A stretch of DNA of 64,000 nucleotides from Miltoncostaea sp036826475 (GCA_036826475.1 DAISWG010000010.1:10816-74815); one strand, 5' to 3'; shown: positions 17,968 through 28,708, counted from the first letter of the stretch. Notes: generated by a model not told the origin, from the sequence alone. Numbers and translations: made by a program.

Positions 17968-18399
17968 GTGCGGACGTTCCTCCCACCCGAGGACCCCGGT
18001 CGCCGCCGGGAGCTCGGCGCCGTCAGCGGCGTCTCCGGGACGGGTGCCGTCGCCGGCGGCGACGCCGGCCCGGCGCCCGACGCCGACCACCGGCTGGTGC
18101 GCACCGCGACGATGACGGCCGCGGACGCCCGGGCGCACATGGCGACGTGGGAGGGCGAGGCCGCGTCGCGCCCGGTGGCCGCGCCGCCGGGGGTGGTGGC
18201 CCGCGAGCGCCGGCGCTCCGATCGCGTCCACCCGGGGGGCGTGCGCCTGCAGCGCCTCGCCGTCGCCGTCCACGGCGACACGGCGGCCGTGGCCCACTGG
18301 TCGGTGTCCGAGCCGGCCGACGCCGCCGACGAGCGCGTCTGGCAGCGCGTCCTGGCGCGCGTGTCCCAGCCGCCCGATCCGGGGGGCTGGACCGCCTAG
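17968..18399 (+). CDS. Hypothetical protein, 143 aa
   Basis: No family recognised. The frame has strong G/C at third positions throughout, which supports it as real over the antisense open frame. Polar, Gly/Ala/Pro-rich first third, then MTAADARAHMATWEGEAA and VRLQRLAVAVHGDTAAVAHW, which could be a small alpha/beta domain. GTG 17968 is used; ATG about 48 codons in is an alternative. Ends four bases before the opposing phospholipase gene. Confidence 0.5.
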   Translation: MRTFLPPEDPGRRRELGAVSGVSGTGAVAGGDAGPAPDADHRLVRTATMTAADARAHMATWEGEAASRPVAAPPGVVARERRRSDRVHPGGVRLQRLAVAVHGDTAAVAHWSVSEPADAADERVWQRVLARVSQPPDPGGWTA

Positions 18400-18403
18400 C
18401 GCG

Positions 18404-19687
18404 TCACAGCACGTCCGCCGGGGGCTCCGGGTAGCGGGCGTCCTCGGGGTAGCGGTCGAAGGCGTCGCCGAGGCGGCGCCAGTCGGCGAGCCAGCCGGCC
18501 GCCACCCGCCGCCCCTCCTCGCGGAGCGCCTCCAGGTGACCCCGGCTGCGGTCGATCTTCGTGGTGTGGTGCAGGCCCCACGCGGTCTCGCGCGTCATCT
18601 TGATCGTGCGGACGTCCACCACCTTGCGGCCCGCCAGCGGCGGGTGCTCGGTCCCGTGGCGCTCGATCCAGCCGTTCATGGTCAGGATGTGGTCGAGCTC
18701 CTGGTGCAGTGAGAGGTTGCCCGCCAGGTCGTTCACCCGGTCGTGGATGTCGTCGAGCCCGATCTGGTCCGACTCCGGCTGGAACTCCTGCGGGTTGATG
18801 CGGATCACCCACACCTCGTCGGGCTTGGCGGAGGGGTCGTCGCGGTCCAGCAGCTCGCGGACCGGCGGGTTCTGCGAGTAGAGGCCGTCCCAGTAGTGGC
18901 CGGTGCGGGTGACGGTGCGGTCGGGCGCGCACGTGGGGAATTCCATCCCCTCGATCGCCTGTGCGGGGAGCACTTCGGGCAGGGTGCCCGACGCGGCGAC
19001 GCCGGCGAGCGACAGCGGACGCCGGATGCGCCACCGGTTGGTGCCCCGGCCCCCCGAGGCGGGCGGCTCGCGCAGCCCCATCTCCCAGAGCGTGGCGTCC
19101 GTGTCGAAGGCCTCCACGTTGCCGCTCAGCACCTCGATCGCGCCGACCACCAGCCGCGGGCCGCCATCGGCCACCGCGCGCCAATCGACGTCGGCGAAGT
19201 GCGGTGCGACGGTCGCGAGGAGCGCCTCGAAGCCCATGTACTCGGGCCGCGCCCCCGCCGCGGCGAGCGCCCGCATCGCCAGCCGCTGCGGCAGCCCGTA
19301 GGGGCTGCCCGCCGGGATCGGGGCGCCCTTGGAGCGCATCTCCAGCGCCGCCGCGGCCAGCTGGTTGTGCAGCGTCTCGGCGGGCGTGGTGGCGGAGAAG
19401 ACGGTCCACAGCCGGTCGAGCCGGTCGACGGCGGCGGCGTGCGACCCGCACGACGGGTCGGCCCCGTTCGGCACCAGCCCGTACCAGGCCGCGAGGGCGC
19501 AGAGGGCCCCCGCCGACGTCCCGCTGAGCGCCGCGATCTCGACGGTGTCGCCGCCGGCGGGGTCGGCGTCCCACGCCGCCGTCGTCTCCAGGATCTCGTC
19601 GAGCACGCCCCACGTGAACGCGGCGTGGGTGCCGCCGCCCTGGCAGGCGACGGCGACCCTGCGCCGGCGGGGCGGACGCCCGGTCAA
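18404..19687 (-). CDS. Patatin-like phospholipase
   Basis: 427 aa. The oxyanion loop is QGGGTHAAFTWG (residues 16-27), the nucleophile Ser58 lies in the elbow SGTSAGAL, and the catalytic Asp is in YWDGLYSQNPP, where Leu replaces the usual second Gly of DGG. The dyad suits a patatin-family acyl hydrolase acting on phospholipids. The start is TTG 19687, overlapping the clpB stop as TTGA, so this lipase is translated from the heat-shock operon. It is the last gene of that operon. Confidence 0.88.
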   Translation of the reverse strand: MTGRPPRRRRVAVACQGGGTHAAFTWGVLDEILETTAAWDADPAGGDTVEIAALSGTSAGALCALAAWYGLVPNGADPSCGSHAAAVDRLDRLWTVFSATTPAETLHNQLAAAALEMRSKGAPIPAGSPYGLPQRLAMRALAAAGARPEYMGFEALLATVAPHFADVDWRAVADGGPRLVVGAIEVLSGNVEAFDTDATLWEMGLREPPASGGRGTNRWRIRRPLSLAGVAASGTLPEVLPAQAIEGMEFPTCAPDRTVTRTGHYWDGLYSQNPPVRELLDRDDPSAKPDEVWVIRINPQEFQPESDQIGLDDIHDRVNDLAGNLSLHQELDHILTMNGWIERHGTEHPPLAGRKVVDVRTIKMTRETAWGLHHTTKIDRSRGHLEALREEGRRVAAGWLADWRRLGDAFDRYPEDARYPEPPADVL

Positions 19688-22281
19688 TGGCCGGCCGGCA
19701 TCGGCTCGGCGACGGTGAACGTGAGCTCCTCGCCGTCGGCGCCGACGACCACCCGGTCGCCCTCCCGGACCTCGCCGGACAGCACCTTCTGGGCCAGCGG
19801 GTTCTCGATGCGCCGCTGCACCACCCGCTTGAGCGGGCGGGCGCCGTAGGCCGGGTCGAAGCCCGCCTGGGCCAGCAGCTCGCGGGCCTCCGCGTCGATC
19901 TCCAGCAGCACGCCGCGCTCCTCGAGGCGGCGGCGCAGGCGCTCTGCCTGCAGCTCCACGATGGCGCCGAGCTGCTGCTGCGTCAGCCGGCCGAAGACCA
20001 CGATCTCGTCCACCCGGTTCAGGAACTCGGGGCGGAAGTGCTCGCGCAGGGCGCCCACGACGCGCTCCTCGGCGATGTCCGGGTCGATCCCGTCGACCAG
20101 GAAGTGGCTGCCGATGTTGCTGGTCATGATCACGACGGTGTTGGTGAAGTCCACGACCCGCCCCTGGCCGTCGGTCAGGCGGCCGTCGTCGAGCAGCTGC
20201 AGCAGGACGTTGAACACGTCGGCGTGGGCCTTCTCGATCTCGTCGAGGAGCAGCACCGCGTACGGGCGCCGGCGGACGGCCTCCGTGAGCTGGCCGCCCT
20301 CGTCGTACCCCACGTACCCGGGGGGCGCGCCGATCAGGCGGGCCACCGAGTGGCTCTCCATGTACTCGCTCATGTCGATCCGGACCATGGCGCGCTCGTC
20401 GTCGAACATGAACTCGGCGAGGGCCCGTGCCAGCTCCGTCTTCCCCACGCCGGTGGGCCCGAGGAAGATGAACGAGCCGATGGGGCGGTCCGGGTCGGAC
20501 AGGCCGGCGCGCGCGCGCCGCAGCGCGTTCGCAACCGCCGAGACGGCGTCGTCCTGCCCGATGACCCGCTCGTGCAGGCGCTCCTCCATGTGCAAAAGCT
20601 TCTCGACCTCGCCCTCCATCAGGCGCGACACCGGGACGCCGGTCCAGGAGGCGACCACCTCGGCCACGTCCTCCTCGTCGACCTCCTCCTTCAGCATCTT
20701 CCGGCTCGACTGCTGCTCGGCCAGGTCGTCGTTGGCCGTGACGAGGGCGCGCTCCAGCTCCGGCAGGGTGCCGTAGCGCAGACGCGCGGCGCCCTCCAGG
20801 TCGGCCTCGCGCTCCGCCCGCTCCAGCTCGGTGCGGGCCTGCTCGATGTGCTCCTTGATCTCCCGGATGCGGTCGATCGTGGCCTTCTCCTGCTCCCAGT
20901 GGGCGCGCATCGCGTCGGCCTCCTCGCGGAGCGACGCGAGCTCCTCCCGCAGGGCGCCGAGGCGCGCGGCGGACGCGTCGTCGGACTCGGCCTCGAGGGC
21001 CTGCTGCTCGATCTCGAGCTGCATGATCCGGCGCTGGACGGCGTCGAGCTCCATGGGGACCGAGTCGATCTCGATGCGCAGGCGGCTCCCCGCCTCGTCG
21101 ACCAGGTCGATCGCCTTGTCAGGCAGGAAGCGCGAGGTGATGTAGCGGTCCGACAGCCGGGCGGCCGCGACGAGCGCGCCGTCCTGGATGCGGACGCCGT
21201 GGTGCACCTCGTAGCGCTCCTTCAGCCCGCGCAGGATCGCGACCGTCGCCTCGACCGACGGCTCGCCGACCATCACCGGCTGGAAGCGGCGCTCCAGGGC
21301 GGCGTCCTTCTCGACGTACTTGCGGTACTCGTCCAGGGTGGTGGCGCCGACGGCGCGCAGCGCGCCGCGGGCGAGCATCGGCTTGAGCAGGTTGGCGGCG
21401 TCCACCGCCCCCTCCGCCGCACCGGCGCCCACGATGGTGTGGAGCTCGTCGATGAAGAGGATGACCTCGCCGGCCGCGTCCTCGATCTCGCGCAGCACCG
21501 CCTTCAGCCGGTCCTCGAACTCGCCGCGGTACTTCGCGCCGGCCAGCAGCGCGCCGACGTCGAGCGCGATCACGCGCTTGCCCGCCAGCCCCTCCGGGAT
21601 GTCCCCGGAGACGATCCGCTGGGCGAGGCCCTCGACGATGGCGGTCTTGCCCGTGCCGGGCTCGCCGATCAGCACCGGGTTGTTCTTGGTGCGCCGGGAA
21701 AGGACCTGGATGACGCGCCGGATCTCCTCGTCCCGCCCGATGACGGGGTCGAGCTTGCCGGTCTCGGCGGCCTCGGTCAGGTCGCGGCCGTACTGCTCCA
21801 GCGCCTGGTACTTGTCCTCCGGGTTGGCGTCGGTGACCTTCGCGGAGCCGCGCACCGCACGCAGGGCGGCCATCAGGCCGTCGCGGGTCACGCCGGCCCG
21901 GCGCATCGCGTCGCGCGCCGGCCCCGGCTCGTCGACGAGCGCGAGCAGCAGGTGCTCGGTGGAGATGAACTGGTCGCCGAGCCCCTCGGCCTCCTGGCCG
22001 GCGCGGCGCAGCACGTTGCGGAACGGCGTGGACAGCTGGGCGCCGGTGGCCGACCCGCTCACCTGCGGACGGGTCGCCATGGCGGCGTCCACCGCCGCGC
22101 GCAGCCCCGGCACGTCGGCGCCGGCCCGCGCCAGCACCGGCTCGACGATGCCCTCGCGGGCGTCGAGCAGCGCCGCGAGCAGGTGGTCCGGCTCGACGAC
22201 GGGGTTGCCGCGCTCTGCGGCGATCCGGGCGGACCCGGCGATCGCCTCCTGGGCGCGCTCGGTGGGCTTGTCGACGGGCAC
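19684..22281 (-). CDS. clpB: ATP-dependent disaggregase ClpB
   Basis: 865 aa, full length. Order: Clp_N double repeat (residues 1-145), AAA-1 with Walker A GEPGTGKTAIVEG and Walker B VILFIDELHT, the coiled-coil M domain (about 400-520, RIMQLEIEQQALEAESDD), AAA-2 with GPTGVGKTELA and VLLLDEIEKA, and the C-terminal small domain. With DnaK/DnaJ/GrpE it rescues aggregated proteins. GTG start, one base after the hspR stop; the whole operon reads dnaK-hsp20-grpE-dnaJ-hspR-clpB-patatin. Confidence 0.97.
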   Translation of the reverse strand: MPVDKPTERAQEAIAGSARIAAERGNPVVEPDHLLAALLDAREGIVEPVLARAGADVPGLRAAVDAAMATRPQVSGSATGAQLSTPFRNVLRRAGQEAEGLGDQFISTEHLLLALVDEPGPARDAMRRAGVTRDGLMAALRAVRGSAKVTDANPEDKYQALEQYGRDLTEAAETGKLDPVIGRDEEIRRVIQVLSRRTKNNPVLIGEPGTGKTAIVEGLAQRIVSGDIPEGLAGKRVIALDVGALLAGAKYRGEFEDRLKAVLREIEDAAGEVILFIDELHTIVGAGAAEGAVDAANLLKPMLARGALRAVGATTLDEYRKYVEKDAALERRFQPVMVGEPSVEATVAILRGLKERYEVHHGVRIQDGALVAAARLSDRYITSRFLPDKAIDLVDEAGSRLRIEIDSVPMELDAVQRRIMQLEIEQQALEAESDDASAARLGALREELASLREEADAMRAHWEQEKATIDRIREIKEHIEQARTELERAEREADLEGAARLRYGTLPELERALVTANDDLAEQQSSRKMLKEEVDEEDVAEVVASWTGVPVSRLMEGEVEKLLHMEERLHERVIGQDDAVSAVANALRRARAGLSDPDRPIGSFIFLGPTGVGKTELARALAEFMFDDERAMVRIDMSEYMESHSVARLIGAPPGYVGYDEGGQLTEAVRRRPYAVLLLDEIEKAHADVFNVLLQLLDDGRLTDGQGRVVDFTNTVVIMTSNIGSHFLVDGIDPDIAEERVVGALREHFRPEFLNRVDEIVVFGRLTQQQLGAIVELQAERLRRRLEERGVLLEIDAEARELLAQAGFDPAYGARPLKRVVQRRIENPLAQKVLSGEVREGDRVVVGADGEELTFTVAEPMPAGH

Positions 22282-22282
22282 G

Positions 22283-22735
22283 TTAGATGAGCCTCCTCGT
22301 CCAGTTCCTCAATGCCACCGGGGTGTGGCGGTGCGTCAGGGCGGTGCTGCCGCGCCGCACGGGCACCAGCGCCCCGCGCACGGCGCGGGCCGCCGCCATC
22401 TCCTCGCGGTGGCGCTCGCGCGTCTCCCGCAGCTCGGTCTCCAGGTCGCGCGCGCGGCGCTCGGCGCGCTCCAGCCGGGCCTCGAGCTTCATCACGCGCT
22501 CGATGCCCGCCAGGTTCAGGCCCTCGTCCGAGAGCTCCTGGATGCGCCGCAGCAGCTCCACGTCCTTCTCGGAGTAGACCCGCGTGTTCTTCGCCGTCCG
22601 CTGCGGCGTGATGAGCCCACGCCGCTCGTAGACGCGCAGCGTCTGGGGGTGCATCCCCGCCAGCTCGGCGGCGATGCCGATCAGGAAGACGCGCGGGCCG
22701 GCGGCCCGGGACCCGGTCACACGTCGGGTGCTCAC
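22283..22735 (-). CDS. hspR: MerR-family heat-shock repressor HspR
   Basis: 150 aa. The MerR winged helix is clear: FLIGIAAELAGMHPQTLRVY then ERRGLITPQRTAKNTRVYSE, followed by a long coiled coil (LEARLERAERRARDLETELR) and a basic tail. HspR represses dnaK operons in actinobacteria and uses DnaK as co-repressor (established in Streptomyces and Mycobacterium). The GTG start overlaps the dnaJ stop as GTGA. It probably acts on the promoter at about 26850-26890. Confidence 0.95.
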   Translation of the reverse strand: MSTRRVTGSRAAGPRVFLIGIAAELAGMHPQTLRVYERRGLITPQRTAKNTRVYSEKDVELLRRIQELSDEGLNLAGIERVMKLEARLERAERRARDLETELRETRERHREEMAAARAVRGALVPVRRGSTALTHRHTPVALRNWTRRLI

Positions 22736-23823
22736 GAGAACAGCGTCTCCCTCGGGTCGCGGGTGTCGAGCTTCGCGAACTTCTCGAGCGCCTTGCGCTG
22801 GGCCTCCGACAGCTCGCGGGGGACCTCCACGCGCAGCTTCGCGATCAGGTCGCCGCGGCCCCCGCCCTTCAGGCGCGGGGCGCCCTGCTTCCCGATGCGC
22901 AGGCTCCGACCGTCGGCGCTGCCCGCCGGCACGGTCAGCTTGACCCGGCCGTCGAGCGTCGGCACCTCCACCTGGGCGCCCAGGGCGGCCTCGGCGAAGG
23001 TGACGGGCACGTTGATCACCAGGTCGTCGCCCTGGCGCGTGTAGAGCCGGCTCGGCGACACCCGGGTGACCACCTGGAGGTCGCCGGCCGGGCCGCCGCG
23101 CAGGCCGGCCTGGCCCTTCCCCTTCAGCCGGATCCTCGTGCCGTCCTTGACCCCGGCGGGGATCTTCACCTTGATCTGCTGGCGCGACGACGTGTGGCCC
23201 GAGCCCCCGCAGGTGGGGCACGGGTCGTCGATCACGGTGCCGTTTCCGCCGCAGCGCGGGCAGGGCTCGCTGAACGCGAACTGGCCGACGTCGCGGCCGC
23301 GGACGCCGCGTCCCTTGCAGTCCGGGCACAGGCGCGGGTTGGTCCCCGGCTTCGCGCCGCTGCCGCCGCAGTCGCCGCAGGCCACCGGGGTCTCGACGGA
23401 CACGGGCACCTGGGCGCCGCGCATCGCCTGCTCGAAGTTGAGGTTGACCTCCACCTCCACGTCCGCGCCGCGGCGGGCCGCCGGCTCGCCGGCCGTCTGC
23501 TGGCCGCCGCGGTTGCGGAAGATCGACGAGAACATGTCGGCGAAGTCACCGAAGCCCCCGCCGGCGTCGCCGCCGGTGAAGCCGCCGCCGCCGTTGCCGG
23601 GCGCGCGGCCGCCGAAGCGCAGGCGCGCGTCGTACTCCGCCCGCTTGTCGGCGTCGGACAGCACGTCGTGGGCGTGGGAGATCTCCTTGAAGCGCTCCTC
23701 CGCCTTGGCGTCGCCGGGGTTGCGGTCCGGGTGGTTCTCCCGGGCCAGCTTCCGGTAGGCCTTCTTGATCTCGTCGGCGCTCGCCGTCCGCGAGACGCCG
23801 AGGGTGGCGTACAGGTCGTCCAC
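22732..23823 (-). CDS. dnaJ: Co-chaperone DnaJ
   Basis: 363 aa. J domain with HPD (KLARENHPDRNPGD), Gly/Phe-rich linker (GGGGFTGGDAGGGFGDFADM), four zinc repeats CGDCGGSG, CPDCKGRG, CPRCGGNG, CPTCGGSG, and C-terminal substrate-binding domains. Stimulates DnaK ATPase. GTG start, five bases after the grpE stop. Confidence 0.97.
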   Translation of the reverse strand: MDDLYATLGVSRTASADEIKKAYRKLARENHPDRNPGDAKAEERFKEISHAHDVLSDADKRAEYDARLRFGGRAPGNGGGGFTGGDAGGGFGDFADMFSSIFRNRGGQQTAGEPAARRGADVEVEVNLNFEQAMRGAQVPVSVETPVACGDCGGSGAKPGTNPRLCPDCKGRGVRGRDVGQFAFSEPCPRCGGNGTVIDDPCPTCGGSGHTSSRQQIKVKIPAGVKDGTRIRLKGKGQAGLRGGPAGDLQVVTRVSPSRLYTRQGDDLVINVPVTFAEAALGAQVEVPTLDGRVKLTVPAGSADGRSLRIGKQGAPRLKGGGRGDLIAKLRVEVPRELSEAQRKALEKFAKLDTRDPRETLFS

Positions 23824-23828
23824 GTCGG

Positions 23829-24407
23829 TTACGGCTGACCGCTGGGCCGCGCCGCGATGACGACGCGCGTGGGTCGCAGGACGTGCTCGGCGTGGCGGTA
23901 GCCCTTCTCCACCACCTCGATGACGGCTCCGTCGTCGTGGTCGGCGGACGGGACCGAGGCGATGGCCTCGTGCACCGTCGGGTCGAACGCCTCGCCGTGG
24001 GCGGGGATCTCCTCCACGCCGTGCCCCTGGAGGAGCGCGGCGAGCTGGCCGCGGACCATCTCGAGGCCGGCGACGATCCCCTCCCCCTGGTCGCCCAGGG
24101 CGGCGACGGCCCGCTCCAGGTTGTCCATCACCGGCAGCAGGTCGCGGACCACGTCGCGGGTCGCCCCGAGGGCGATCGCCTCACGGTCGCGCGCCGTGCG
24201 CTTGCGGAAGTTGTCGAACTCGGCCTTGAGGCGCTGGAGGGCGTCGAGGTACTCGTCGCGCTCCCGCTCGAGGCGCGCGGCGTCGTCCGGCGTCCCCTCC
24301 TCGGGGACGCCGGCCGCGGGGCCCTCCGCGCCGTTGCCGGCGTGGGGGTCCCGGGACCCGGCCGCGGGGGCCGGGTCCTCGAACGGGTGGCGTGGCTCGT
24401 TCGTCAC
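23829..24407 (-). CDS. grpE: Nucleotide exchange factor GrpE
   Basis: 192 aa: a disordered Pro/Gly/Ala-rich N-terminus, a long coiled coil (LERERDEYLDALQRLKAEFD), FDNFRKRTARDRE, LLPVMDNLERAV, and the beta-domain ending VVEKGYRHAEHVLRPTRVVIA. Releases ADP from DnaK. The GTG start overlaps the hsp20 stop by four bases. Confidence 0.96.
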   Translation of the reverse strand: MTNEPRHPFEDPAPAAGSRDPHAGNGAEGPAAGVPEEGTPDDAARLERERDEYLDALQRLKAEFDNFRKRTARDREAIALGATRDVVRDLLPVMDNLERAVAALGDQGEGIVAGLEMVRGQLAALLQGHGVEEIPAHGEAFDPTVHEAIASVPSADHDDGAVIEVVEKGYRHAEHVLRPTRVVIAARPSGQP

Positions 24408-24856
24408 GCCGTGACGCCGTCGCCGGCCGCGATGGCGATCTTGCGCGGCTTGACCTCGTCGGCCTTCGGGATGCGCACCGAGAGCACGCCCCGGTCGAAG
24501 GTCGCCGAGATCTCGTCCGCCTTGACGCCCTGGGGCAGGCTCAGGCTGCGGTTGAAGTGGCCATACGCGCGCTCCACGCGGTAGTACCGGCCGTCCTCGA
24601 CCTGCTCCTGGAAGCGTCGCTCGCCCTTGAGGGTGAGCACGTTGTCGTCGATCTCGATGTCGATGTCACCGGCGTCGAGCCCGGGCAGCTCGGCCCGCAG
24701 CTCGATGGAGCCCCCGGTCTCGAAGACGTCGACCGCGGGCGTCCAGGCCGATCCCGACGACGTCCCGTCGTCGACCGCACGGCTGAAGAGACGGTTCATC
24801 TCGTCGCGGAGCGCGGTGATGTCGCGGAACGGGTCGAAGCGAACGACGGCAGGCAT
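24404..24856 (-). CDS. Small heat-shock protein (Hsp20)
   Basis: 150 aa with an alpha-crystallin domain (about 40-135): WTPAVDVFETGGSIELRAEL, DIEIDDNVLTLKGER, and the conserved end ADEISATFDRGVLSVRIPK. A short helical N-terminus (RDITALRDEMNRLFSRA) precedes it. It is an ATP-independent holdase. Position between dnaK and grpE is less common than a separate location, and puts the holdase in the same message as the refolding machine. Confidence 0.95.
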   Translation of the reverse strand: MPAVVRFDPFRDITALRDEMNRLFSRAVDDGTSSGSAWTPAVDVFETGGSIELRAELPGLDAGDIDIEIDDNVLTLKGERRFQEQVEDGRYYRVERAYGHFNRSLSLPQGVKADEISATFDRGVLSVRIPKADEVKPRKIAIAAGDGVTA

Positions 24857-24888
24857 GGGGTGTCCTCCTCTCGTGTCGGCGGTCGGGT

Positions 24889-26790
<1,902 letters not shown>

Positions 26791-26847
26791 GTGCTGGATG
26801 CCTCCTCACCGGGACGTGCCCGGGCAGATGTGCCGATACCTGCGTCG

Positions 26848-26875
26848 AGTGTAGATCTAAGTCGGTTCGTGTCAA
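26848..26875 (-). promoter_or_regulatory. Promoter of the dnaK operon
   Basis: Read on the minus strand: -35 TTGACA at 26875-26870, a 16-base spacer, then -10 TACACT at 26853-26848. This gives a start point near 26841 and a leader of about 50 bases to the dnaK ATG. It resembles a vegetative (sigma-70/HrdB class) promoter, as expected for HspR-repressed operons. Confidence 0.65.
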
Positions 26876-26905
26876 GTCAGATCTGAGTCGATCGCACATA
26901 GATCT
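26853..26905. promoter_or_regulatory. Candidate HspR operator: AGATCT direct repeats
   Basis: Two 12-base direct repeats, AGATCTAAGTCG (26853-26864) and AGATCTGAGTCG (26879-26890), differ at one base and are 26 bases apart. A third AGATCT is at 26900-26905. The first overlaps the -10 and spacer, the second lies just upstream of -35. The site also holds the 10-base palindrome TCAGATCTGA (26877-26886). It is not the canonical HAIR element (CTTGAGT-N7-ACTCAAG), so HspR binding is inferred from position. Confidence 0.5.
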
Positions 26906-27294
26906 CCGCAGGGCCCCCGGCTGGGGCCGCCGGGGCGGGTCGCCGCGGTGACGCCGGATGTGTCGCCGCCGTGACAGAACCGTGAGTGGCGGCGGATAAA
27001 CATCAGGACATCCCTCGACGGGGCCTCATATCCGCCCCGGGGACGCCCCGCCTGACGGCCGGGCACAGCGGGGAGTCGGCACACTCCCTGCGCCGCGGCC
27101 GCCGGGCCGGCACAGCCCGGCGGCCGCGATGAGGTCTCCTCCCCGCGCCCGGGTCGCGGCCGACCGGCGGGATGCGGGTCACCCGCAGCGCTCAGCGGCA
27201 CGTTGCGGGTTCCGGGAGGGGCTCGCCCCGGATGCCGCCGCCCGGCCCCGACGGGAGGCTGGCACCGCGACGTACCGCGAGGTGAGGAGGGGCC
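26906..27294. other. Long intergenic region between divergent dnaK and USP genes
   Basis: Nearly 400 bases with no convincing gene on either strand. Frames here are open but lack coherent protein features. Just before 27295 a good ribosome site (GAGGTGAGGAGGGG) serves the USP-like gene. A weak possible plus-strand promoter (TGACAG about 26971, ATAAAC about 26996) is noted. No tRNA, repeat or terminator was recognised. Confidence 0.5.
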
Positions 27295-27999
27295 ATGGCC
27301 ACCCCGGCCCGGACCCGGCGGCTCCTGGTGATCGCCAACGAGACCTGCACGGGCCGCGAACTGTTCGAGGAGATGCGGGAGCGGGCCGACGGGCCCGACG
27401 CCGAGGTGCTGATCGTCGCGCCGGCGCTGACCTCGCGCCTCCACTACTGGATGTCGGATGAGGACGAGGGCCTCGCGGCCGCGGGGCGCCGCCTCGAGAC
27501 GTCCCTGGAGCGCTGTGGGGCGGCGGGCGTGAGCGCGCGCGGCGCGCTCGGCGACGCGGATCCGCTGCAGGCCCTCGACGACGCGATGCGCACGTTCGCG
27601 CCCGACGAGGTCATGATCGCCACCCACCCCGACGGGGCGTCCAACTGGCTCGAGCGCGGCCTGGTCGCCCAGGCGAGAGCCCGCTTCGACGTGCCGATCA
27701 CCCACGTCGTGGTGGACGCGGCCGCCGACGACGCGCACCTCGTGGCGCAGGAGACCCCCGACCGGGCGGCCCCCGCCCGCGAGCGCCACACCGGCCGCGA
27801 CCTGACGATCCTCGCCGGCGCGTGGATGCTGGCGCTCTTCGGGAGCGTGCTGTCGTTCGTGTTCTACGCCAGCGACGCCCCGGACTGGTTCATCTGGACC
27901 TGGGTGCTGGTGTTCGACCTCGGCTTCAAGATCGCCGCCGGCGTGATCCTCTGGATCCTCTTCCAGCGCCGCGCCCGGGCCGACCGGCTCGACCTGTAG
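27295..27999 (+). CDS. Universal-stress-like protein with two C-terminal membrane helices
   Basis: 234 aa. The N-terminal part (about 8-150) has a USP/Rossmann-like order: RLLVIANETCTGRELFEEM, AEVLIVAPAL, ALDDAMRTFAPDEVMIATHP, FDVPITHVVVDA. The nucleotide loop G-2x-G-9x-G(S/T) is not evident. The tail holds two helices (about 167-187 and 195-217), so the stress domain would sit on the cytosolic face of the membrane. A strong ribosome site sets ATG 27295. The gene is divergent from the heat-shock operon. Confidence 0.75.
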   Translation: MATPARTRRLLVIANETCTGRELFEEMRERADGPDAEVLIVAPALTSRLHYWMSDEDEGLAAAGRRLETSLERCGAAGVSARGALGDADPLQALDDAMRTFAPDEVMIATHPDGASNWLERGLVAQARARFDVPITHVVVDAAADDAHLVAQETPDRAAPARERHTGRDLTILAGAWMLALFGSVLSFVFYASDAPDWFIWTWVLVFDLGFKIAAGVILWILFQRRARADRLDL

Positions 28000-28021
28000 G
28001 CGGCCGGCCGCGCAGGGGCCG

Positions 28022-28708
28022 TCAGCCGACCACGCGCCGGCCCGTGGGGCACAGGTCCAGCAGGGCGCAGCCCGGGCACCGGGGGGCCCGCGCGGCGCAG
28101 ACGGTGCGGCCGTGGCGGATGAGCCGCATGTGGGTCGCGAAGCACGCGTCGGCGGGCGTCCAGGCCGACAGGCGGGCCTGGGCCTGCACGGCGGTCGCCT
28201 TCGGCGGCACGACGTGCGTGCGGAGGGCGATGCGGTGGACGTGGGTGTCGGCCGGGACGATCGGGGCGTCGAAGCAGAAGCACATGACGCAGGCGGCGGT
28301 CTTCGGGCCCACCCCGTCCATCGCGGTCAGGAACGCCATCGCCTCCTCCAGCGGCACGCCGCCGAGCCACTCCAGGTCGGACCCGCGCGGGTCGTCGGCG
28401 ATCTGGTCGAGCACGCGCTGGATGCGCGGCGCCTTCTGGTTCGCCAGGCCCGCGACGCGCACCGCGTCCTCCACCGCCTCCACCGGCGCCGCGCGCACGG
28501 CGTCCCAGGTCGGGAACCGCGCCCGCAGCGTGCGGAAGGCACGCTCCTGGTTCACGTCCGTCGTCGAGTGGCTCAGCAGGGTGGTGACCAGCTCGCTCAC
28601 GGGGTCGTGGCGGCGGACGTAGGGGAGGGGGCCCTGGTCATCCGCGAGGCGGCGCACGATCTCTCGCGTGTGCGCCCGGGTCCCGGGCCTGGGGATCGCC
28701 GTCGCCAT
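28022..28708 (-). CDS. Endonuclease III-like HhH-GPD DNA glycosylase
   Basis: 228 aa. The helix-hairpin-helix is DGVGPKTAACVMCF with catalytic Lys136, the catalytic Asp is Asp154 in VPADTHVHRI, and the 4Fe-4S cluster has Cys204-x6-Cys211-x2-Cys214-x5-Cys220. All residues of a bifunctional glycosylase/AP lyase are present. The usual SAQTTD is SHSTTDVN, so it is closer to the Nth-like side group than to canonical Nth. ATG 28708 gives the usual length. Confidence 0.9.
   Translation of the reverse strand: MATAIPRPGTRAHTREIVRRLADDQGPLPYVRRHDPVSELVTTLLSHSTTDVNQERAFRTLRARFPTWDAVRAAPVEAVEDAVRVAGLANQKAPRIQRVLDQIADDPRGSDLEWLGGVPLEEAMAFLTAMDGVGPKTAACVMCFCFDAPIVPADTHVHRIALRTHVVPPKATAVQAQARLSAWTPADACFATHMRLIRHGRTVCAARAPRCPGCALLDLCPTGRRVVG

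Noticed and set aside
15840..18281. Over 800-codon open frame on the minus strand
   Set aside because: It crosses several better-supported genes on both strands (GYD, sulfotransferase, two plus-strand genes) and matches nothing; only its last 82 codons were kept as a possible small gene.
19687..22290. Very long open frame antisense to clpB
   Set aside because: High GC keeps the antisense frame free of stops. The His/Asp/Leu-rich product has no domain, while the other strand is an intact ClpB.
26853..26905. Canonical HAIR or CIRCE element at dnaK
   Set aside because: Neither CTTGAGT-N7-ACTCAAG nor the CIRCE inverted repeat is present; only AGATCT-centred repeats are seen.
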